Origin: JBMNEH01 sp050948665
GTDB lineage: Bacteria; Bacillota; Clostridia; Christensenellales; UMGS416
NCBI GenBank assembly: GCA_050948665.1
Contig: JBMNEH010000001.1
Coordinates: 62,001 to 126,000, forward strand
Reading direction: 5' to 3'
Length of the DNA stretch: 64,000 nt
The translations under genes were made by a program, and so were the position numbers. The notes beneath the pieces are model-generated. The model saw nothing but the letters and a program-made list of their open reading frames with translations, did no database searches and had not been told where the DNA came from. Shown piece by piece: positions 1 to 8,939 of this stretch (positions within the stretch are counted from its first letter, which is position 1; each line of letters opens with the position of its first letter).

Positions 1-34
1 TGCCAAGCATGATTCCCAGGTAAAGTGTTTCCAT
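1..34 (-). CDS. Start of an unidentified protein (partial)
   Basis: Only the first eleven codons are in the window, reading METLYLGIMLG on the minus strand. The start is supported by a good ribosome site (GGAGGAAGG) six bases upstream of the ATG and by a near-consensus leftward promoter about 140 bases further upstream. The hydrophobic start could be a membrane segment, but the product cannot be identified from so little sequence. Confidence 0.5.
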   Translation of the reverse strand, partial: METLYLGIMLG

Positions 35-174
35 ACGACCTTCCTCCGGAGGCACGGCAGTCCCCGTTCCTTCCGCCCGCGCCGCAGTACCATGCGCTGA
101 CCCATAAGATACCGGCTCAGGCAGTTGCGCGGCAGCCTTTTCTTCGTTTCTTTACGAAGCAATGTTTCATCCAA

Positions 175-203
175 AGAATACTCTCCGCCGCAAGGCTTGT
201 CAA
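175..203 (-). promoter_or_regulatory. Promoter for the leftward gene at the window edge
   Basis: On the minus strand TTGACA (203-198) and TATTCT (180-175) are separated by exactly 17 bases. The transcript would have a leader of about 130 nt before the ATG at 34. The leader contains a small hairpin (CTTCGT/ACGAAG arms, 142-159). Confidence 0.65.
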
Positions 204-291
204 GGAAAAGGACGGGACTTCTTCGGATATACATGGCGCTCTGCCTTCCCGGAAGGGAGATTGTGAGAAGGACCCCCCCGCAATACACGAA

Positions 292-318
292 CCCCCGGGA
301 AGCTCGGCTTCCCGGGGG
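292..318 (-). terminator. Hairpin downstream of pmbA
   Basis: Perfect 12-bp stem (CCCCCGGGAAGC with loop TCG) starting 15 bases after the pmbA stop. No good U-run follows on either strand, so this may be an inefficient intrinsic terminator or an mRNA 3' stabiliser. Confidence 0.55.
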
Positions 319-332
319 CGAATAATCATCAT

Positions 333-1676
333 TTATTCTCCGGATACGCTGAGGCTTGATACCCACACCTCCGGGGCATAGAGCCCGGACATAGTCATAC
401 GGGGGGTGTCCGCGACCTCGGCAATGTCCCTGAGCAGGTCGTAGAAATTCCCTGCGATGGTAATCTGATTGACCGGACGTGTTTTTACTCCTTCCTCTAC
501 CAAATAACCAAGGGCGGTCAGCGAAAAGTCTCCGGTCACGGCGTTGGCGCCGGAATGAAGGCCTGAGACTTCGGTGACGATAATCCCCCGCCCCATATCC
601 TCCAGTATGTCCTCCGTATTCCGGGAACCGGGCTTTACCCTCCAGTTGGAAGCGGCGACCCCTACTTTGCCCTTATAACCAGGCTTGGCGGCGTTACCGG
701 TAGTAGTGACCCCAGCCTTTGCGGCGGTCTCCAGATTATGAAGGAGGGTTGTGAGCCTGCCTTCGGCAATCACATCCTTGGGGGAGGTAGGTACTCCCTG
801 GGCATCAAAAGGAGAGGAGGCGAAGCCGGTTTCCAGCCAGGGATCATCGGTCAGCGTAAAACAGGAGGCGGCAATTTTTTCTCCCTCCCGTCCGGCCAGC
901 CGGGACAGTCCCTTCTGGGCAGCTTCGGCGGAGAACATGTCTCCGAAGGCGCCGAGCATATCTCCCAGCACCTCAGGATCCAGCAGCACCGGCATATTTC
1001 CTGCGGGCACAGAAAAGGCGCCCCGCTTGGACAGTGCGTTTTCCACCGCTTTTTTTGCGGTTTTTTCCGGGTCGAAGGCTTTCCAGTCCCTTCCGGCGTA
1101 GAAAGCTATGCCGTCCACAGAAGCTTTGCCGTCCTTCACAACGGGCATAAGATAGGCCTGGACAAAATTCTCCCGGGTTTTCAGATCCAATCCGGCAGAA
1201 TTTACAATCCGCAATACGGCGCGGGAGGTGGCCACGGTACAGTGCCCTACGGCCGTCACCTGGGGATGGGCGGCGGCAGCGGCCTCCATCTTCATGGCAG
1301 CAAGAATCTTGTCCCCCGGAGAAACCTCCTCCAGCGAATCCTCGAACAACTTCATCTCACGATACTCCCCAAGCCCCCCATCGTACAGGAAGGAGGGATC
1401 GTCCCCCTCCAGCAAAGCGGCGTTCTGGCAGGCTCTTTCCACCAGCATGGTCACCGCCTCTTCGTCCAGCACCTCGGTATAGGAGTACCCCATTTTTCCC
1501 CCGAAAAGCCCCCGGAAACTCAGCCCCCGGGAGGAGGAAACACGGTAATCCTCCACCTCACGGCGGAAAACGGTCACCCGGAAAGACTCGGACTCCACCT
1601 CATAGGCTTCATAAGCCTCCATACCTGCCTTCTCTGCAGCGTCAAACAGCGCCGCAACAAACTCACGGAACTCCAT
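333..1676 (-). CDS. pmbA: TldE/PmbA-type metalloprotease partner
   Basis: A 447-residue member of the TldD/PmbA family. In characterised members TldE (PmbA) lacks the zinc motif and pairs with TldD to form a cytoplasmic protease that trims unfolded peptides, including some modified peptide precursors. This protein has no HExxxH motif and sits directly after tldD, matching that role. The ATG at 1676 overlaps the tldD stop codon (TAATG) and is preceded by GGAGGAAG inside tldD, so the two are translationally coupled. A longer upstream in-frame extension exists but has no family similarity. It is the last gene of the yhcH-rarA-tldD-pmbA unit. Confidence 0.9.
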   Translation of the reverse strand: MEFREFVAALFDAAEKAGMEAYEAYEVESESFRVTVFRREVEDYRVSSSRGLSFRGLFGGKMGYSYTEVLDEEAVTMLVERACQNAALLEGDDPSFLYDGGLGEYREMKLFEDSLEEVSPGDKILAAMKMEAAAAAHPQVTAVGHCTVATSRAVLRIVNSAGLDLKTRENFVQAYLMPVVKDGKASVDGIAFYAGRDWKAFDPEKTAKKAVENALSKRGAFSVPAGNMPVLLDPEVLGDMLGAFGDMFSAEAAQKGLSRLAGREGEKIAASCFTLTDDPWLETGFASSPFDAQGVPTSPKDVIAEGRLTTLLHNLETAAKAGVTTTGNAAKPGYKGKVGVAASNWRVKPGSRNTEDILEDMGRGIIVTEVSGLHSGANAVTGDFSLTALGYLVEEGVKTRPVNQITIAGNFYDLLRDIAEVADTPRMTMSGLYAPEVWVSSLSVSGE

Positions 1677-3061
1677 TAGTTTCTTCCTCCTACCGTAATA
1701 GCGCTGACCCGGATCATCGGCTGCCCCACATCCGTGGGAATGCTTCCGGACAGAGAACCGCACATCCCCTGGGCGGTAACCAGGTCGTCGCTGACCCGGT
1801 CAATGTTCCATAGGATTTCATTCCCCTTACCGATGAGCGTCGCCCCCCGGACGGGACGATCCAACTTCCCGTTTTTCACAAGATACCCCTCTCCGACGGC
1901 AAAGTTGAATTCTCCGGTCAGGGGATTGACCGAACCGCCCCCCATCTTGGCGCAATACAGCCCATCCCCCATGGAGGACAGCATTTCCTCCCGTCTGTCC
2001 TTGCCCGGGAGGATAAATGTGTTGCTCATACGGGAAGTTGCCGCGAAGACATAACTCTGCCTGCGGCCGCAGCCGGTGGGCTCCATGCCCATACGCCGGC
2101 TGCCCAGCCTGTCCACAAGGTAGTTCTTCAGTATCCCGTTTTCAATCAGCATCAGCCTCCGGGTAGGAATCCCCTCGTCATCTATGTTGTTTGAACCCCA
2201 TGCGTTGGGTATGGTGCCATCATCAACGGCGGAAACTACGGGGGAGGCAATCTGCTGTCCCAGCTTCCCGCAGAAGACTGACATCTCCTTTCCAACAGAG
2301 GTCGCCTCCAGAGAATGACCGCAAGCCTCGTGAAAAATTACGCCGCCGAAGCCGTTGCAAATAATAACGGGCATCCTTCCGGCGGGACAGAGCCCGGCCC
2401 TGAGCATCACAACCGCCTGCCGGGCAGCCTCGTCTCCCAGCGCAGGCAGGTCGAACATCTCGGTAACCTCAAATCCCCTCTGCCAGTCAGGGGTAGCAGT
2501 ACCAGTCTGCGTTTCGTTGCCATCGGAAGCCACTGCCATTGCAAACACCCTGCAGCGGGTACGGGAGTCCTGTACCCACAGTCCTTCGCTGTTGGCGACG
2601 GTTATATTTTGTGTCCAGTCCTTCCATGTGACGCGGGTCTGAGAAATGGCGGGATCATAGTCGGCGGCCCGCCGGGCTACCTCCCGAATCACCTCCGCCT
2701 TTCGGGCGGCATCCACACCGGAGGGGGCAATCCGTATAGGGCTACGGTTGGGAACGGCAACGGGAGCATCCGCCACCACGGGCACGATCCGCTCTCCGCC
2801 GTTAATGGCAGCGGCAGCCTGCGATGCGCACCGCATCAGACCCGCTTCGGAGGTATCGTTGGTATGAACATACACGCTGTCCACTCCCCGGAGCACACGA
2901 ATACCGGCACCGTGATCCCGTCCGGAAACAGCCTCGTCCATCTTCCCGGAAATCAGCTCCAGCAACGTCTGATCGGTATCCTCCAGAAAGACCTCCGCAA
3001 AATCACCGCCGGTCGCCAACGCTTCCCGGAGCACCCGGGAAAGAGTATTTTTTTCAATCAT
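1676..3061 (-). CDS. tldD: TldD zinc metalloprotease
   Basis: A 461-residue protein with the TldD zinc-binding motif HEACGH at residues 244-249 (HExxxH), followed by the conserved glycine-rich family region. TldD is the catalytic subunit of the TldD/TldE heterodimer, a peptidase acting on unfolded peptides in the cytoplasm. Length is normal for the family. The ATG lies inside the last codons of rarA (8-nt overlap) with AAGGAG seven bases upstream, and its stop overlaps the pmbA start, so the pair is coupled. Catalytic identity rests on the visible zinc motif; the natural substrate cannot be inferred. Confidence 0.93.
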   Translation of the reverse strand: MIEKNTLSRVLREALATGGDFAEVFLEDTDQTLLELISGKMDEAVSGRDHGAGIRVLRGVDSVYVHTNDTSEAGLMRCASQAAAAINGGERIVPVVADAPVAVPNRSPIRIAPSGVDAARKAEVIREVARRAADYDPAISQTRVTWKDWTQNITVANSEGLWVQDSRTRCRVFAMAVASDGNETQTGTATPDWQRGFEVTEMFDLPALGDEAARQAVVMLRAGLCPAGRMPVIICNGFGGVIFHEACGHSLEATSVGKEMSVFCGKLGQQIASPVVSAVDDGTIPNAWGSNNIDDEGIPTRRLMLIENGILKNYLVDRLGSRRMGMEPTGCGRRQSYVFAATSRMSNTFILPGKDRREEMLSSMGDGLYCAKMGGGSVNPLTGEFNFAVGEGYLVKNGKLDRPVRGATLIGKGNEILWNIDRVSDDLVTAQGMCGSLSGSIPTDVGQPMIRVSAITVGGRN

Positions 3062-4382
3062 GGGGTTTCTCCTTCTCTGTCAATTCCGCGCGCCATTTCC
3101 GAATCTCCCGTATCCGGTTCTCCGCCCCCTGGTCGCTGGGGGTATAATACTGTCTGCCCTGCTGGGCGGGGGGCGCATACTCCTGCGCCACATAATGTCC
3201 GGGAAACAGGTGGGGAAACAAGTATCCCTTCCCCGCGCCGGTACGCTCCGCACCGGCATAGTGAGTATCCCGCAGGTGGGGCGGCACGGGATCGGTGCGG
3301 CGCAGATCCGGATCGGCAAAAACCCTTTCCACGGCCTCCGCCACCGAGTAGGACTTGGGCGCTTCGCACAATGTGATGATCGCCTGCGCCATGGCAAGCC
3401 GGGCTTCCGGCAGCCCCACAGTCTCCAGCACCCGATAAGCCGCCACCGCCTGCTCCAGAACGGAAGGCGCGGCAAGCCCTACATCCTCGCTGGCGTGCAC
3501 CATCACCCGGCGCAGTATAATGCGGGGATCCACCCCTGCGGTCAGCATCTTGGCGAACCAGGCCAGAGCGGCATCGCTGTCCGAGCCCCGGAGAGATTTG
3601 CAAAAGGCCGAAAGCATATCATAGAAATACGATTCGTCGCATTGCAGCACCCGTTGCTGTATAGATTCCTCCGCCACCTCCCGGGTAATGCGAAGCGCGC
3701 CGTCCTTCTCGGGCGGTGTGGTCAGCACCGCCAGCTCCAGGGCGTTCAGCGCTGACCGGGCATCCCCGCCGGCCACCAAAGCGATGTGCTCCAGCGCCTC
3801 CAGTTCCACCCGTATATCTTTCCCCCCGAAGCCCCTTTCGGTGTCCGTCAGTGCCGCATCCAGCACCCGAAGAATATCCTCTTTCTCCAAATGGTGAAAA
3901 GCAAACAAACGGCACCGGCTGACCAGCGCCGGGGTCAAGGCGATCATGGGATTCTCTGTGGTGGAACCGATAAAGTAAATGATACCCTTTTCGATGGCGG
4001 ATAGTATGGAATCCGACTGGCTTTTACTCCAACGATGGCACTCATCCAGCAACAGATAGGTCGCCTGTCCGTAGAAGCGGAGCCGCTCCTCGGCTTCGGC
4101 AATCACTTTCCGTACGTCACCCACCCCGCTGGTTACGGCATTCAGTTTGGCAAAGGCAGAATGGGTCGTGCCGGCGATAATCGCGGCAAGAGTGGTTTTC
4201 CCGGTACCGGGAGGGCCGTAGAATATGGAACTGGTCAATCTGTCCGCCAGTATTGCCCGGCGGAGCAGCCGCCCCTCCCCCACAATATGCTGCTGCCCCA
4301 GAAACTCATCCAGCGTACGGGGACGCATGCGGTCAGCCAGCGGCGCCCGTTTCTCCGCCTGACGGGAAAAAAGATCAGTCAT
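3054..4382 (-). CDS. rarA: Replication-associated recombination protein A (RarA/MgsA AAA ATPase)
   Basis: A 442-residue AAA+ ATPase of the RarA/MgsA/WRNIP1 family, acting at stalled replication forks. Walker A GPPGTGKT lies at about residues 56-63 and Walker B LLLDECHRW at about 110-118. The family signature GSTTENP and the arginine-containing SRCRLF stretch follow, then the C-terminal oligomerisation domain. It starts six bases after yhcH with no clear ribosome site of its own, suggesting coupling, and overlaps tldD by 8 nt. A fork-repair gene in an operon with a peptidase pair is an odd functional mix. Confidence 0.95.
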   Translation of the reverse strand: MTDLFSRQAEKRAPLADRMRPRTLDEFLGQQHIVGEGRLLRRAILADRLTSSIFYGPPGTGKTTLAAIIAGTTHSAFAKLNAVTSGVGDVRKVIAEAEERLRFYGQATYLLLDECHRWSKSQSDSILSAIEKGIIYFIGSTTENPMIALTPALVSRCRLFAFHHLEKEDILRVLDAALTDTERGFGGKDIRVELEALEHIALVAGGDARSALNALELAVLTTPPEKDGALRITREVAEESIQQRVLQCDESYFYDMLSAFCKSLRGSDSDAALAWFAKMLTAGVDPRIILRRVMVHASEDVGLAAPSVLEQAVAAYRVLETVGLPEARLAMAQAIITLCEAPKSYSVAEAVERVFADPDLRRTDPVPPHLRDTHYAGAERTGAGKGYLFPHLFPGHYVAQEYAPPAQQGRQYYTPSDQGAENRIREIRKWRAELTEKEKPHD

Positions 4383-4388
4383 GTCGCT

Positions 4389-4856
4389 TTAAAGCGCTGC
4401 CGCCCGGATCTTGACCACCAGCTTCACATTGGCAGCGTCCTCAGCGGCGTCTGCGGGGCGAATCAGGGGACGGTGGGCGTCTCCCGGCCAGAGTATAGCA
4501 AAATCACCCCGGCGCATGGTCAGCAAATCTCCCTCCCCGGTGTAATGCCTGACATCCTTTTCTGGATTATATTCATCAACCGGATCCAACAGCGCCCTGT
4601 CGGACACCTCCATCAGCTCGCAGCCCTTGAGTACAATCTGTATATCCAGATAGGCATCATGCGCTTCCCATCGGGTATCCTCCCAATCCCTCAAAGGGGA
4701 AAGGGAATAGTTTATCCAGCAATCCTCCCCTTTTACGGGGATTTTCCCATAGGGCGTATGCGCCCAGTCGGTGTTCGCAACGGCGGCGAAAGCTTCTCTC
4801 ATCAGGGGAGAAAGCTTTAGGTACTGTGCTGCATTCGCCAGTTTGTCTTTAATCAT
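4389..4856 (-). CDS. YhcH/YjgK/YiaL family (DUF386) cupin-like protein
   Basis: A 155-residue protein of the YhcH/YjgK/YiaL (EbgC) family, a beta-barrel fold often linked to sialic acid or galactoside metabolism. Visible family features are the WEAHDAYLDIQ segment, the G-E motif after VLKG, and GDAHRPL plus VKLVVKI near the C-terminus, where the histidines and acids form the presumed metal site. First gene of a four-gene operon, with GGAGG directly upstream and a recognisable promoter. Molecular function here is not certain; the neighbours (rarA, tldD, pmbA) give no carbohydrate context. Confidence 0.85.
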   Translation of the reverse strand: MIKDKLANAAQYLKLSPLMREAFAAVANTDWAHTPYGKIPVKGEDCWINYSLSPLRDWEDTRWEAHDAYLDIQIVLKGCELMEVSDRALLDPVDEYNPEKDVRHYTGEGDLLTMRRGDFAILWPGDAHRPLIRPADAAEDAANVKLVVKIRAAAL

Positions 4857-4878
4857 ACCGCGCCTCCTTTACCCTGTT

Positions 4879-4906
4879 ATTATACCATTATTTTACACGG
4901 GAACAA
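4879..4906 (-). promoter_or_regulatory. Promoter of the yhcH-rarA-tldD-pmbA operon
   Basis: Minus strand TTGTTC (4906-4901), 16-base spacer, perfect TATAAT (4884-4879). The start codon of yhcH is 23 bases beyond the -10, giving a short leader with GGAGGCG as ribosome site. Confidence 0.7.
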
Positions 4907-5154
4907 GGGCGGATTCCAAGAGATCTCTCCTCCTCCGGCGTAAACGCGTCATAAATGCCGTAACCTCATACCTACAATGAATGTGCTGCTTCCGGACAGA
5001 GAACTTCCCCGGGAGGGACACATTCACGTTCTCACTGACACTTTGAATCATTTTTCTTCCGATATCCGGAGATATCTGCCGAACACAGCAGCGGCAGGGC
5101 AAATATCTTTGCGCCGGACCCCCTGAGGATACCGGCACAGCTGTCAGCGGCAAA

Positions 5155-5183
5155 GGCGCCGCGGATGTTTCATCCGCGGCGCC
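5155..5183 (-). terminator. Strong GC hairpin after the ABC exporter gene
   Basis: A perfect 13-bp inverted repeat (GGCGCCGCGGATG, loop TTT) 54 bases downstream of the ABC transporter stop. There is no U-run, so it is a weak candidate terminator or 3' end stabiliser. The rest of the 4907-5236 gap shows nothing else I recognise. Confidence 0.5.
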
Positions 5184-5236
5184 GTATTCCGATCAACGGT
5201 GTATATACCGGAGCCTTCCGTGTGCTGCAAAGCGCC

Positions 5237-6964
5237 CTAACAAACGGATTCGGATTCCCGGAACTGGAGGTCATACAAATCCCGGTATAGACCGTCCTTC
5301 TCCATAAGCTGCGTGTGGGTCCCTTCCTCTTTCACCTCCCCATCTGCAATAACAGCGATACGGTCCGCATTCTTGATTGTGGACAGCCGGTGCGCCACCA
5401 CCAGTGTGGTGCGTCCGCTGCACAGCTGATCCAATGCCTGCTGAATCAGTATTTCCGTGGTATTGTCCAGAGCGGAGGTGGCCTCGTCAAGAATGAGCAG
5501 GGCGGGATCCTTCAGGAATACCCGCGCGATGGAAATCCGTTGCTTCTGTCCGCCGGACAGCTTCACTCCCCTTTCGCCGACCGGGGTATCGTAACCCAGG
5601 GGCAGAGTCATCACATACTCATGAATATTCGCCATCCGGGCGGCTTCCTCCACCTCTTCCTGCGTAGCATCCAGGCGGCCATAGCGGATATTTTCCCCTA
5701 TGGTGCCGTTAAACAGGAACACATCCTGCTGTACGATACCAATATTCCGCCGAAGAGAATCAAAGGTTATGTCGTTGATATCCTGACCGTCCAACCGCAC
5801 AACGCCCTCTGTGACACGGTAGAAGTTGGGTATCAGATGACAAATAGTGGTCTTTCCCCCTCCGGAGGGGCCAACCAGCGCCAGTGTTTCCCCGGCGGGA
5901 ATATCCAGGGAAATATCGTTCAGCACCTCACCGGAACCCTCGTAGCGGAAGCTGACATTGTCAAAGGTAATTTGTCCTTTCGCCCGTCCGATGGCTTTCG
6001 CGTCAGGATTCTCCTCTTCCGGCTGCTGATCCATGACCTCCAAAAAGCGCTTGAACCCGGTAACACCGTTCTGGTATTGCTCCACAAAGCCGATCAGCGT
6101 CATCACGGGGCCGATAAACAGGTTCACTGATACAATAAACGCGGAATAGTCACCGAAAGTAATTTCCCCTGCATACAGGAACAAACCTCCGGCGATCAAC
6201 ACCACAACATTGAACACATCTGTGATAAAAGAGGTGGACGCGTGGAATATCGCCATGTATTTGTAGGATTTCCTCCGCGCTTCCACAAAGGATTTGTTTC
6301 CCTCCTGGAATTTCTCTTCTTCCCTGGCGGAGTTGGTGAAGGCCTTTGTCACCCGTATACCGGAAAGAGAGCTTTCCAAAGCCGCGTTTATCACGGCAAT
6401 GGCCTTCCTGCTCTCCATAAAGGCCTCTCCCATCTTTTTACGCAGCAGCAGCGTCACCACCACAAGCACCGGCACACAGGCAAAGATGATCAGTGTCAGT
6501 TGCCAGTGGATGGTACACAGATAAGTGAAGGAACCGATAACCATCAACCCGCAAATAAATAGATTCTCCGGCCCGTGGTGCGCCAACTCGGATAAATCCA
6601 TAAGGTCGTTTGTCATACGGGACATGATTTTCCCGGTCTCATGTCCGTCAAAGAACGAAAAGGGCAGCGTTTGCAGTTTGCGGAACATATCCCTTCGCAT
6701 ATCCGCCTGCATGCGCACGCCGATCATATGCCCATAGTATTGGATAAAATACCGGAGCAGCATCCTTGCGGCGTACAGCCCCAACATACTTAACCCGAAC
6801 AGCACCACCATGCGCAGGTTCCTGTTCGGTATCAGGTCATTGAGCATGGTACGGGTCAGCATCGGGTAGGCCATGCCGATAAGGGAAACCAGCAGGGAAG
6901 CGATCATATCGGCTGTAAACAGCAGTTTATGGGGCTTATAATAGGCAATAAAGCGTTTCCACAT
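5237..6964 (-). CDS. ABC exporter (fused permease and ATPase, MsbA/BmrA type)
   Basis: A 575-residue half-transporter: six predicted membrane helices in roughly residues 15-300, then a nucleotide-binding domain. Walker A is GPSGGGKTT, the signature LSGGQKQR, Walker B with D-loop ILDEATSALD, and the switch histidine in VVAHRLSTI. It should act as a dimer exporting lipids, drugs or peptides; the substrate cannot be read. The start is 15 bases after an ArsR-family gene, itself 9 bases after a sulfatase gene, so it is the last gene of a three-gene operon and is plausibly controlled by that regulator. Confidence 0.93.
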   Translation of the reverse strand: MWKRFIAYYKPHKLLFTADMIASLLVSLIGMAYPMLTRTMLNDLIPNRNLRMVVLFGLSMLGLYAARMLLRYFIQYYGHMIGVRMQADMRRDMFRKLQTLPFSFFDGHETGKIMSRMTNDLMDLSELAHHGPENLFICGLMVIGSFTYLCTIHWQLTLIIFACVPVLVVVTLLLRKKMGEAFMESRKAIAVINAALESSLSGIRVTKAFTNSAREEEKFQEGNKSFVEARRKSYKYMAIFHASTSFITDVFNVVVLIAGGLFLYAGEITFGDYSAFIVSVNLFIGPVMTLIGFVEQYQNGVTGFKRFLEVMDQQPEEENPDAKAIGRAKGQITFDNVSFRYEGSGEVLNDISLDIPAGETLALVGPSGGGKTTICHLIPNFYRVTEGVVRLDGQDINDITFDSLRRNIGIVQQDVFLFNGTIGENIRYGRLDATQEEVEEAARMANIHEYVMTLPLGYDTPVGERGVKLSGGQKQRISIARVFLKDPALLILDEATSALDNTTEILIQQALDQLCSGRTTLVVAHRLSTIKNADRIAVIADGEVKEEGTHTQLMEKDGLYRDLYDLQFRESESVC

Positions 6965-6978
6965 AGAAATATACTCTC

Positions 6979-7335
6979 TTATCTTTCTCTCTTTTTAGGC
7001 TTGGACTGCAATCTGCACCGTAGCGCCTCTGCCTGGTCGCAGCCTCCGTCCGCCCGTGTGCAGGGGGCGGGCTGCTGACGCAGCAAAGCTGCCAGCATGG
7101 ACAGATTTGTCTCCGCCGCGTCCCGGTTCAGGGAGTAGTGGACATGGTAGCCGAATTTCCGCCGGGTCACCAGTCCTGCCTCCCGTAGAACCTTCATATG
7201 CTGGGAAACGGCAGGCGCGGACAGGCCGGTTTTCCGCGCCAGCGCCATGACACAGTAGGTGCGGGTGCTGAGCAGGGACAACAGTTTCAGCCGGGAGGCG
7301 TCTCCAAGCGCCTTGCAAAAGGGTAATAGTTCCAT
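6979..7335 (-). CDS. ArsR/SmtB-family transcriptional regulator
   Basis: A 118-residue winged-helix protein. The segment FCKALGDASRLKLLSLL is the typical ArsR N-terminal helix, followed by the recognition helix around GLSAPAVSQHMKVLREAGLV and the wing. Cysteines occur in TYCVMAL and in a C-terminal cluster (APC, GGC, LRC), which could bind metal or sense redox state, but the classical CVC or D/H metal pair is not evident. It lies between a sulfatase and an ABC exporter with gaps of 8-15 bases, so it probably controls this operon. Confidence 0.9.
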   Translation of the reverse strand: MELLPFCKALGDASRLKLLSLLSTRTYCVMALARKTGLSAPAVSQHMKVLREAGLVTRRKFGYHVHYSLNRDAAETNLSMLAALLRQQPAPCTRADGGCDQAEALRCRLQSKPKKRER

Positions 7336-7343
7336 AGCGCCTC

Positions 7344-8804
7344 CTATCTTTGGTCAGCTTTCCAGGGGACGACATCCGCCGTCCGCGCCAAGAACTCCAA
7401 TAGCCGCCCCCGGAGAAGCGTTTCCACCGCCGCCAACGCCGGATCTCCTACCCGGTTCACAATCTCCCGGGGATCGGTCTCCAAATCGTATAACTCGTCC
7501 TGCTCATACAGCCTGTAGACATACTTATACCGCAAGGTACGGAGCATAAAGGCCTTGCCATGAGCGACATCGTCGGAGACCTGCGCATGTATCCGGGGAT
7601 AATAGAGGCCCTTCTCCCCTTGGGATACGCTCTGCACCTCCGAGCAATGCACTTCCTCCGGGTTGCGTCCACCCTCGCACACAACATAAGGGCGGCCGGG
7701 CAGCGCCGGGTCCGCCAACCGGGGCAGCAGGGATTCCCCGAACTGGGTGTAATCAAAAGACAGACCGCAAAGCGCATACACCGTGGCGGGGATGTCCACC
7801 AGCTCGGTCAATCCCTCCCGTATCCCCGGCGTAAAGGGAACCCTGGACGGAGGTTTTATCAGCAGGGGCACCCGGGTCAGACAGTCCTCAAAGGTGTTTT
7901 GGGTTTTCTCTACAAGACCATAGTCCCCGGTGAAATCCCCGTGATCGCTGAAAACCAGCACGGCGGTTTCTTCATACAGACCGTTCTCCTTCAACGCTTC
8001 CAACAGCATGCCCAGTTGGGTATCCACTCGGGCACACATCCCAAGATAAGTAGCCCGAAGCTCTTCATACCTTTCCTCCGTCCAGCCCTCCAGCCGCTGT
8101 CCCCGGCGTATCGCGCTCAATAGGGATGGTTTTCTCCCCCAGTCCGGACAGGGGATCCTGGGAGGCAGCTCCTTCCGGTCAATGGCGGAAAAGAAGGGCT
8201 CCTCCACGCCGTAGGGAGGGTGAGGATACAGCAGGGGCAGGTACATGCAGAAAGGCCTGTCCTTTGATATGGTCTTCAGCTGCGCAACCGCTTCCCGGAG
8301 TATGTCCCAGTCCCCGTCGGGTTTCTCGGTGCCGGAAACGTTTTCCCGGCGGCCCGCATAAAAGGAATAATAATTATCCCCTTCCGGCGCGCCCCGCCAT
8401 TCATCCTGCGCATGAAGCTCCGGAAGCCCCGGCCGAGTTTGGTACTTCACATCGCAGTAGGCAGTAAAGCCGTTCTGTCCCGGAACCACATCGTTTTTTC
8501 CGCCCCACCAGACGAAGTAGCCGCTGTCTTTCAGCGTCCGGAGCAGCATGGGCTCCTCAGGCGCCAACATATGATACATGGTTCGATGTCCCCTGACATG
8601 GGGGTACCAGCCGGTCATAAAGCTACACCGACTGGGGGTGCACACCGGATTCTGGCAAAAGGCATTGCGGAAGGAAACGCCTTCCTCAAGCGCCAACCTG
8701 TCCATCACCGGGGTACGGGCTGCGGGGTTTCCCAAATGACCCAGTGCGTCTGCCCGGAACTGATCGGGGTTAAAAAGTATCAGATTCGGCCTCCGATTCC
8801 CCAT
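7344..8804 (-). CDS. Sulfatase family hydrolase (Cys-type)
   Basis: A 486-residue cytoplasmic sulfatase of the alkaline phosphatase superfamily. The formylglycine consensus CTPSR starts at Cys55, the residue converted to formylglycine by an anaerobic sulfatase-maturating radical SAM enzyme in anaerobes. The N-terminal metal-binding region (LILFNPDQFRAD) and the later VFSDHGDFTGD segment supply calcium ligands and are intact. Start chosen at 8804 because the next residues match the family and GGAAAGGGAAG precedes it. It may desulfate host or algal glycans. No maturase gene is in the window. Confidence 0.88.
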   Translation of the reverse strand: MGNRRPNLILFNPDQFRADALGHLGNPAARTPVMDRLALEEGVSFRNAFCQNPVCTPSRCSFMTGWYPHVRGHRTMYHMLAPEEPMLLRTLKDSGYFVWWGGKNDVVPGQNGFTAYCDVKYQTRPGLPELHAQDEWRGAPEGDNYYSFYAGRRENVSGTEKPDGDWDILREAVAQLKTISKDRPFCMYLPLLYPHPPYGVEEPFFSAIDRKELPPRIPCPDWGRKPSLLSAIRRGQRLEGWTEERYEELRATYLGMCARVDTQLGMLLEALKENGLYEETAVLVFSDHGDFTGDYGLVEKTQNTFEDCLTRVPLLIKPPSRVPFTPGIREGLTELVDIPATVYALCGLSFDYTQFGESLLPRLADPALPGRPYVVCEGGRNPEEVHCSEVQSVSQGEKGLYYPRIHAQVSDDVAHGKAFMLRTLRYKYVYRLYEQDELYDLETDPREIVNRVGDPALAAVETLLRGRLLEFLARTADVVPWKADQR

Positions 8805-8840
8805 TCTTCCCTTTCCTTTCCCAACGCTCACATGCTTGTC

Positions 8841-8869
8841 AGCATACCGCAGTCTTCTGATTAAGTCAA
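8841..8869 (-). promoter_or_regulatory. Promoter of the sulfatase-arsR-ABC operon with an inverted repeat
   Basis: TTGACT (8869-8864), 17-base spacer, TATGCT (8846-8841) on the minus strand. The -10 lies in an imperfect palindrome (ATGCT, four bases, AGCAT), a candidate operator for the ArsR-type regulator encoded in the operon. Confidence 0.65.
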
Positions 8870-8902
8870 TACTTAATAAGATTTCGCGCCCCATTTTAGC
8901 GG

Positions 8903-8926
8903 AAAAAACCCCGCCGAAAGGCGGGG
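8903..8926 (-). terminator. Terminator of rny
   Basis: Perfect 7-bp stem CCCCGCC/GGCGGGG with a 4-nt loop, followed on the minus strand by six T. It begins 14 bases after the rny stop codon. Confidence 0.9.
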
Positions 8927-8939
8927 TAAAAAGGGGCTT

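Noticed and set aside
738..1679. Long plus-strand open frame over pmbA
   Set aside because: It is the antisense shadow of pmbA; no ribosome site and no family wording.
2315..3376. Plus-strand open frame over tldD and rarA
   Set aside because: Crosses two clear genes on the other strand, so it is a shadow.
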